Shown piece by piece: positions 12,511 to 16,936 of a DNA stretch of 16,936 nt; positions within the stretch are counted from its first letter, which is position 1; every line of letters begins with the position of its first letter. A program made the position numbers and the translations under genes. The notes below the pieces were generated by a model. That model was given only the letters and a program-made list of their open reading frames with translations, ran no database searches and was not told where the DNA came from. The stretch comes from Corynebacterium sp. UBA2622 (GTDB lineage: Bacteria; Actinomycetota; Actinomycetes; Mycobacteriales; Mycobacteriaceae), in contig NZ_DDJO01000002.1 of the NCBI RefSeq assembly GCF_002339505.1, positions 208,297-225,232 of the forward strand, given 5' to 3'.

Positions 12511-13674
12511 GTGAACTTCGCGCAGCTTTCCCTGATCTGCCTGGTCGCGCTGCTAGGGCCGGCGCTCGCGCTGTCGCGCGCGGCGCGCGTGCCCGTCGTG
12601 ATAGGCGAACTGCTCGTCGGCCTCGTCCTGGGCGCGACGGGGTTCCGCGTCCTCGACTCGGCCGACCCCACATTCGGCTTCCTCGCCGAAATCGGTTTCG
12701 CCCTGGTGATGTTCATCGCGGGCAGCCACGTCCCCGTCCGCGACCCCGCGCTGCGCACCGGGGCGGCCAAGGGTGTCGCCCGCGCCCTGGGGGTTGCGGC
12801 GCTGTCCGTCCCCCTCGCCATGGTGGCGGCCCACGTCTTCCACACCCCGCACGCTGCGCTCTACGCGGTCCTGATGGCCAGCTCCTCGGCGTCGCTGGTC
12901 ATGCCGGCGCTCGACGGCGCCCCGCTGTCGGGGCGATCGATGGTGTCGATGCTCCCCCAGCTCGCCCTCGCCGACGCGGCCAGCATCGTCGCCCTGCCCT
13001 TCGTCATCGACCCGGCCCACGTGGTGCGCGCCTCCCTCGGCGCCGCTGCGGTTCTCGCGGCGGCGGTGGCCGTCTACTTCTTCCTCAACTACACGGAGTC
13101 CCACGGCTACCGCAGGCGCGTGCACCGCGTCTCGGAGGACCGCGGCCTCGCCATCGAGCTGCGGCTCAGCCTGGCCATTCTCTTCGGCCTGGCCGCGCTG
13201 GCGCAGCTCACGCACGTCTCGGTGATGCTGGCGGGCTTCTCGTTCGGCATCGCGGTGGCGGCTATCGGCACACCCCGCAGGCTGGCCAAGCAGGTCTTCG
13301 CCCTCTCGGAGGGCTTCTTCGCCCCGATCTTCTTCGTCTGGCTGGGCGCCTCGCTCAACCTGCGTGACCTCGTCACACACCCGGGCGCCGTTCTCCTCGG
13401 CCTCACCCTCGGCGGCTGCGCCCTGCTGGCACACGGGCTCATGGCGCTCACCCGCCAGCCCCTGCCGGTGGCCCTGACCACCGCGGCCCAGCTCGGGGTC
13501 CCGGTGGCGGCGGCGACCACCGGCACGCAGCTGCACCTCCTCGCCCCCGGTGAGGACACCGCCATCCTGCTTGGCGCCCTGGTGACCATCGCGGCCACCA
13601 CGCTGCTCTCCGGCCCGCTGGCACGCATCGCGGAGCGTGAGGCCGCTGACACCGCAGAGGCGCCCCGGGCATGA
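12511..13674 (+). CDS. Cation:proton antiporter, CPA2 family (membrane domain only)
   Basis: 387 residues with about 11-12 hydrophobic helices, fitting the Na+/H+ exchanger domain of KefB/NapA-type CPA2 proteins. Visible landmarks are 'VIGELLVGLVLGATGF' (30-45; TM2), 'GFALVMFIAGSHVPV' (62-76; usually 'LFLxGLE'), and 'PQLALADAASIVALPFVI' (149-166) containing D155 at the ion-binding helix. There is only one Asp there, where electrogenic members have DD and KefC types ND-like pairs. The C-terminus ends after the last helix with no TrkA-N/RCK nucleotide domain, so it is a short antiporter, possibly exchanging K+ or Na+ for H+. The start is GTG 12511, nine bases after the previous stop; TAGGGC overlaps that stop but lacks the final T of a -10. 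It ends at a terminator hairpin. Confidence 0.85.
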   Translation: MNFAQLSLICLVALLGPALALSRAARVPVVIGELLVGLVLGATGFRVLDSADPTFGFLAEIGFALVMFIAGSHVPVRDPALRTGAAKGVARALGVAALSVPLAMVAAHVFHTPHAALYAVLMASSSASLVMPALDGAPLSGRSMVSMLPQLALADAASIVALPFVIDPAHVVRASLGAAAVLAAAVAVYFFLNYTESHGYRRRVHRVSEDRGLAIELRLSLAILFGLAALAQLTHVSVMLAGFSFGIAVAAIGTPRRLAKQVFALSEGFFAPIFFVWLGASLNLRDLVTHPGAVLLGLTLGGCALLAHGLMALTRQPLPVALTTAAQLGVPVAAATTGTQLHLLAPGEDTAILLGALVTIAATTLLSGPLARIAEREAADTAEAPRA

Positions 13675-13679
13675 GAAAT

Positions 13680-13713
13680 CCCCCGGGCGGCCAGCACGTT
13701 GCCCAGGGGTTTT
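13680..13713 (+). terminator. Intrinsic terminator after the antiporter gene
   Basis: CCCCCGGGC (13680-13688) pairs with GCCCAGGGG (13701-13709) with one mismatch around a twelve-base loop, followed by TTTT (13710-13713). It begins five bases after the stop codon. On the other strand the same hairpin, followed by ATTTC, could stop transcription from tRNA-Thr, so it may work both ways. Confidence 0.75.
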
Positions 13714-13718
13714 AGTTG

Positions 13719-13791
13719 AGCCACCTGCGAGAATCGAACTCGCGACCTTCTCATTACGAGTGAGATGCTCTACCGACTGAGCTAAGGTGGC
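13719..13791 (-). tRNA. tRNA-Thr (anticodon CGU)
   Basis: Read leftward, a complete cloverleaf is visible: acceptor GCCACCT/AGGTGGC, D stem GCTC/GAGC, anticodon stem TCTCA/TGAGA with loop CTCGTAA giving anticodon CGT (threonine, codon ACG), variable loop AGGTC, and T arm GCGAG-TTCGATT-CTCGC. The discriminator is U and the CCA end is not encoded (TCAAC follows). The gene is 73 bases and has no intron. Confidence 0.96.
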
Positions 13792-13826
13792 CGGACGCGC
13801 CGCGAGCGCAGCGCATTCCGCGCCAT

Positions 13827-13832
13827 AGATTA
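13827..13832 (-). promoter_or_regulatory. -10 box for tRNA-Thr
   Basis: Read leftward, TAATCT lies 35 bases before the tRNA 5' end, implying a start near 13820 and a precursor leader of about 28 bases. TTTAAC at 13852-13857 could be the -35 with 19-base spacing. It sits in the 74 bases between holB and the tRNA. Confidence 0.45.
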
Positions 13833-13865
13833 CCGCAGCCGCCGCTTTTCCGTTAAACCCGCTGG

Positions 13866-15065
13866 TTACTTCACGTTGCAGGCTTTGCGGATCCGCCCGA
13901 TCATCCCGTTGAACGCGATGGTCGGCTGGACGTTCTGGTCCAGGCTCTCGCGGCATTTCCCGATCGCGTCCTGGCACGCCACCAGCCCCTCCAGGCTCAC
14001 CCGCCCGGCTATCTCCGCGCTCAACCCCTCGAAGTCCGGGTGCGTCAGGGCCACTCCGGCCCCGCTCCTGATCACCATCGCGTCGCGGTACACGCCGGCG
14101 AGGTCCACCAGGGTCAGATCGAGCACGTCACGGTTGCGCCGGGTGCCGCGCTTCTTCTGGCGGGTCTCCAGCTCGCTTATCGACGCCTCACTTCCCCTCA
14201 GGGCCTTGGCCGCACCCTTCCCCTTTGCACCGACGCCCAGGGACTGCGCCAACGCGTCGCGCTCACGCTGGTCCTCCGCGGCGTAGGCCGAGACGGATTC
14301 CTTCTTCGCCGCCGCGATGAGCGTGCCCACGGCCTGGAAAGCCTGGTCGCCGTGGAAGACCAGCTCCGCCAGGTTGATGGCCTGGGCGCGGCGGGCCTGC
14401 ACGTCCCGGTTCTTCACCAGGAGGCGGGCGCGGCCGATGTGGCGCAGGGAGGTGGCGGCGGCGAGTTGGGCGTCGTTAAGCGATGCCCCCTCCTCCTCCG
14501 TGAGGATGCGGACGATCTCCCCGGAGGAGGGCGCGGGGATGTAAAGGTGGCGGCAGCGCGAGCGCAGGGTCTGGGAGAAGTCCTCGGGGTCGGTCGAGGG
14601 TGCCGAGAGGATGATGACGGTCCTGGCCGGTGGCTCCTCCACCGTCTTGAGGAAGGCGTCGGCGGCCTGCTCGGTGAAGCGGTCGGCGTCGTCGATGATG
14701 ATGACGCGCCAGTCCGCCACCGTGGGCAGGCGGGCGGCCTGGTGGACGATGTCGCGCATTGCCTCGACGTGGATCGCGAGCTCCTTGGGCACCACGTGAA
14801 CGATGTCGGTGTGGGAGTCCGCAAAGGCGTCGAGGCAGCTCTTGCACCGCCCGCAGCCGATCTCGTCGGGGTCGGTGCACACGAGCGCGGCGGCGAAGGC
14901 GACCGCCGTGGTGGAACGTCCGGCGCCCGGGGGGCCGGTGAAGAGCCAGGAATGGGTCATCGCCCGCGGGTCGCCGATACCGCGGGCGGCGGCGGCCGCA
15001 GCCATGATCGTGTCGCGCACGCGCGGGGTGTCGGCGAGCCTCTCGCTCACGCTCCTGTACGTCAC
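13866..15065 (-). CDS. holB: DNA polymerase III subunit delta'
   Basis: 399 residues of an AAA+ clamp-loader subunit that helps load the sliding clamp with DnaX and delta. The order is Walker A GPPGAGRST (44-52, Arg for the usual Lys), a zinc module of C63, C71, C74 and C77 ('CGRCKSC'), 'AIHVEAMRDIVHQA', Walker B 'VIIIDDADRFT', 'ADAFLKTVEEPPARTVIIL' and the sensor 'TLRSRCRHL'. The C-terminal oligomerisation domain (about 230-399) contains a basic linker ('GAKGKGAAK', 'RQKKRGTRRNRD') common in actinobacterial proteins. The GTG at 15065 is preferred: TAGTCT lies seven bases upstream, and 'MTYRSVSERLADTP' is a normal N-terminus. It is divergent from cyaB, separated by 57 bases. Confidence 0.93.
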   Translation of the reverse strand: MTYRSVSERLADTPRVRDTIMAAAAAARGIGDPRAMTHSWLFTGPPGAGRSTTAVAFAAALVCTDPDEIGCGRCKSCLDAFADSHTDIVHVVPKELAIHVEAMRDIVHQAARLPTVADWRVIIIDDADRFTEQAADAFLKTVEEPPARTVIILSAPSTDPEDFSQTLRSRCRHLYIPAPSSGEIVRILTEEEGASLNDAQLAAATSLRHIGRARLLVKNRDVQARRAQAINLAELVFHGDQAFQAVGTLIAAAKKESVSAYAAEDQRERDALAQSLGVGAKGKGAAKALRGSEASISELETRQKKRGTRRNRDVLDLTLVDLAGVYRDAMVIRSGAGVALTHPDFEGLSAEIAGRVSLEGLVACQDAIGKCRESLDQNVQPTIAFNGMIGRIRKACNVK

Positions 15066-15072
15066 ACCAGAC

Positions 15073-15078
15073 AGACTA
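15073..15078 (-). promoter_or_regulatory. -10 box of holB (leaderless)
   Basis: Read leftward, TAGTCT lies seven bases before GTG 15065, and no ribosome-binding site is visible. Leaderless expression is inferred. Confidence 0.55.
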
Positions 15079-15108
15079 CTTGTTCGCCCGCGGCGGGAAC
15101 CATCCCAT

Positions 15109-15114
15109 TAGAGT
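15109..15114 (+). promoter_or_regulatory. -10 box of cyaB (leaderless)
   Basis: TAGAGT lies eight bases before ATG 15123. An in-frame GTG at 15117 would be too close to the box to be on the mRNA, so the ATG is favoured. Confidence 0.55.
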
Positions 15115-15122
15115 GGGTGACC

Positions 15123-16649
15123 ATGGACAGAATCTGGCGCGGCGTGAAGTGGCTGTGGGGAACCTCGTGGCCCCTCTACGCCGCCACGGTTCTGGGAACG
15201 AACGTCTTCGGTGCGATCGCCATCATGGCCTTCATCCGCTACCTCATCCCGGTGCCCGAAGTGGAAACGCTCTCCCTCGCCGACAACGGGATGGGCTTTG
15301 TCGGGGTCGCCTACTTCATCTTCGCCGTGGTCATCGGCGTGGTGGTCACCTTCCTGCTGTTCCGCCCCGTGCTGGACTGGCAGCGCAACCCCGAGCGCCA
15401 CGACCCGAACATGGTGCGCAACCGGGTGATGCGCCTCCCGGCGCTGCAGACCGGTGTCGTGGTGGTGGTGTGGCTGATCGGCATCGCCATCGCCGGGTTC
15501 ACCGCCTCGCGCGCGGGATCGCGGCTCACCATCGTGGTGGTGATCTCCACCCTCATGGCCTGCATGGTTGCGGCCATCCTCACCTACGTCCAGGCAGCCC
15601 GTCTCGTGCGCCCGATCGCCGCCAGCGCCCTGGCCCGGCGCTTCGAGGACTCCACCCTGGAGCCGCCCATTGCCCGCCGGCTCTTCTTCACCTGGTTCAC
15701 CACCACCGGATTCCCCCTGGCGGGCATGCTCCTCCTGTTCTGGGGACAGCGCCGCGGTTTCTTCTCCGACGCCCCGGGCGACCTCATGCCCGCCGTCGCC
15801 GCGCTGGCGGTGACGGCGCTGGTCACCGGGGTCGTCGGCACCACCTTCGCCATCATGAGCGTGGTCGACCCGATCAAGGAGCTCCAGGCCGCCATCAACC
15901 GGGTGCGCCGCGGCGAATCCGACACGCAGGTGGACATCTACGACGGCTCCGAGATCGGCGTGCTGCAGGCCGGCTTCAACGAGATGATGCGCGGGCTCAA
16001 CGAGCGCCAGCGCGTCCGCGACATCTTCGGCCGCTACGTGGGCATCGAGGTCGCACAGAAGGCCCTCGAGGAAAAACCCGAGCTCGGCGGGGAGGACCGC
16101 AAGGTCGCCGTCGTTTTCGTCGATGTGATCGGCTCCACCACCTTCGCCGTGGACCACACACCGGAGGAGGTGGTGCAGGCCCTCAACGACTTCTTCGAGA
16201 TCGTCGTCGAGGTCGTCCACCGCAACAAGGGCGTGATCAACAAGTTCGAGGGGGACGCGGCTCTCGCGGTCTTCGGCGCGCCCATCGCGCTTCACGACGC
16301 CACCTCCCACGCCCTCCAAGCCGCCCGCGAACTGCGCGAGGAGATGCTCGGGCTGCAGCTGCAGGCGGGTGTCGGTGTCGCGTCCGGCCACGTCGTCGCC
16401 GGGCACATCGGCGGCTCCGACCGCTTCGAGTACACCGTCATCGGCGACGCGGTCAACGCCGCCGCCCGGCTCACCGAGCTGGCCAAGGACACCCCCGGCC
16501 AGGTGCTCACCAACGCCGCGACGCTGAAGGCGGCCAACGAGGTGGAGCAGCAGCGGTGGACGCTGATGAAGTCCATTGAGCTGCGCGGGCGGAACAAGAT
16601 GACCCAGCTCGCCCGGCCGGTGCGCTCCACGCTGGCGGACAGGTACTGA
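15123..16649 (+). CDS. cyaB: Membrane-bound class III adenylate cyclase
   Basis: 508 residues. Six hydrophobic segments are visible at about 20-42, 60-82, 111-128, 135-156, 190-207 and 222-246. A HAMP linker ('VVDPIKELQAAINRVRRGE...EIGVLQAGFNEMMRGL') covers about 246-298 and the cyclase domain about 320-490. Catalytic residues are complete: metal Asp in VVFVDVIGST (D334), the adenine-selective Lys and second metal Asp in NKFEGDAA (K374, D378), the transition-state 'YTVIGDAVNAAARL' with D442, N445 and R449. The K/D pair is the usual ATP (not GTP) signature, so it makes cAMP, which in corynebacteria activates GlxR. Architecture and length match C. glutamicum CyaB. The start at 15123 has a leaderless-type -10. 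Confidence 0.95.
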   Translation: MDRIWRGVKWLWGTSWPLYAATVLGTNVFGAIAIMAFIRYLIPVPEVETLSLADNGMGFVGVAYFIFAVVIGVVVTFLLFRPVLDWQRNPERHDPNMVRNRVMRLPALQTGVVVVVWLIGIAIAGFTASRAGSRLTIVVVISTLMACMVAAILTYVQAARLVRPIAASALARRFEDSTLEPPIARRLFFTWFTTTGFPLAGMLLLFWGQRRGFFSDAPGDLMPAVAALAVTALVTGVVGTTFAIMSVVDPIKELQAAINRVRRGESDTQVDIYDGSEIGVLQAGFNEMMRGLNERQRVRDIFGRYVGIEVAQKALEEKPELGGEDRKVAVVFVDVIGSTTFAVDHTPEEVVQALNDFFEIVVEVVHRNKGVINKFEGDAALAVFGAPIALHDATSHALQAARELREEMLGLQLQAGVGVASGHVVAGHIGGSDRFEYTVIGDAVNAAARLTELAKDTPGQVLTNAATLKAANEVEQQRWTLMKSIELRGRNKMTQLARPVRSTLADRY

Positions 16650-16664
16650 GGCGCGGGTGCTGAC

Positions 16665-16686
16665 GCCCGGGTCGTGATGCCCGGGC
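16665..16686. terminator. GC-rich hairpin after cyaB
   Basis: GCCCGGG (16665-16671) and CCCGGGC (16680-16686) form a perfect seven-base stem around an eight-base loop, 15 bases after the cyaB stop and before the convergent reading frame's stop. There is no T tract, so its efficiency as a terminator is uncertain. Confidence 0.4.
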
Positions 16687-16707
16687 CTCACATGAGCGCC
16701 GGCCGGG

Positions 16708-16936
16708 TCAGCGGCGGAGCCCGTCAGCCAGCAGCAGCTGGCCCACGCCCGCCGCGGCGGGCGTGAGGGCGGCCAGGAACCCGCTGCGTGGCTGCGAATT
16801 TGCCAGCAAACGGAGCCCCTCCGCCGCGAAGGCGAGGTTCGCACCGTGGCTGATCCCCTCGCGCGCCACCGCACCACCGCGCAGGGCCGGGTCATTAGCC
16901 AGCGCCGTGGTCGCGGAGAGCGCGAGCCCGCCAGCC
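16708..16936 (-). CDS. C-terminal end of an unidentified reading frame (runs off window)
   Basis: An open frame enters from the right edge and ends at TGA 16708-16710, giving about 75 residues ending 'QLLLADGLRR'. Codon third positions are mostly G or C, as in the real genes here, and the 229 bases are otherwise empty. The peptide is rich in Ala, Leu and Gly ('ALSATTALANDPALRGG', 'GANLAFAAEGLRLLANS', 'ALTPAAAGVGQLLL') and has no motif I can name; a helical or membrane-associated protein is possible. It converges on cyaB with the hairpin at 16665-16686 between them. No start codon is in view. Confidence 0.55.
   Translation of the reverse strand, partial: AGGLALSATTALANDPALRGGAVAREGISHGANLAFAAEGLRLLANSQPRSGFLAALTPAAAGVGQLLLADGLRR

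Noticed and set aside
14910..14940. Loss of the Walker A lysine in HolB as a sign of inactivation
   Set aside because: An arginine at this place is, as far as I know, usual in actinobacterial delta' proteins, and delta' need not hydrolyse ATP.
14040..15122. An extension of the cyaB frame leftward for over 1 kb across holB
   Set aside because: The extra residues are antisense to holB motifs and have no domain, and a -10 box marks the start near 15123.
1..16936. CRISPR arrays, insertion sequences, prophage genes or attachment sites
   Set aside because: No evenly spaced direct repeats, transposase, integrase or terminal inverted repeats were found; the tRNA-Thr end is not repeated elsewhere in the window.

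Overview
The window looks like chromosomal DNA from a high-GC member of the Mycobacteriales, most probably a Corynebacterium. The reasons are G/C-rich third codon positions, a mycothiol-dependent formaldehyde dehydrogenase, a CyaB-type membrane adenylate cyclase, a PpgS-like polyprenyl-phosphate glycosyltransferase with its DUF2304 partner, an MntR/NRAMP manganese module, and many start codons placed directly behind a TAnnnT -10 box, as expected for leaderless actinobacterial transcripts. The species cannot be fixed from this sequence alone. The layout is mostly ordinary core chromosome with one visibly foreign gene.

Left part (1-4822): the 5' portion of an alkyl-DHAP-synthase-like FAD oxidase reads leftward off the edge. 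Thirty-six bases away, glpD (glycerol-3-phosphate dehydrogenase) reads rightward, followed by rmlA (dTDP-glucose synthesis), a lower-GC family 2 glycosyltransferase that looks acquired, a PpgS-like glycosyltransferase and a four-base-overlapping small DUF2304 membrane protein. The last four genes form a plausible envelope-glycan cassette supplying a nucleotide sugar, a glycosyl transfer and a lipid-linked sugar.

Middle (4849-9896): a leftward group comprises a secreted SGNH hydrolase, S-(hydroxymethyl)mycothiol dehydrogenase and a metallo-beta-lactamase-fold hydrolase; the last two are probably a two-step formaldehyde detoxification pair. A 258-base intergenic region separates it from a rightward pair, a FadD-type acyl-CoA synthetase and a DUF4442 hotdog protein. 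Possible GlxR (cAMP receptor) sites lie in front of both members of that pair.

Right part (9915-16936): mntR and mntH read leftward, with a palindromic operator over the mntH promoter and manganese-selective ligands visible in MntR. Then come, rightward, a small ParB-fold-like protein and a CPA2-type cation/proton antiporter ending at a hairpin terminator. A leftward tRNA-Thr(CGU) follows, then holB (DNA polymerase III delta') and, divergent from it, cyaB (adenylate cyclase). The extreme right edge carries the C-terminal end of an unidentified leftward reading frame.

No insertion sequence, CRISPR array, integrase or phage gene was seen. No gene-free stretch exceeds 300 bases; the longest is 7454-7711. 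I see no clearly new multi-gene system. The best leads are the rmlA/GT2/PpgS/DUF2304 cassette with its foreign gene, the dense leaderless promoter architecture, and the face-to-face agpS/glpD promoters.
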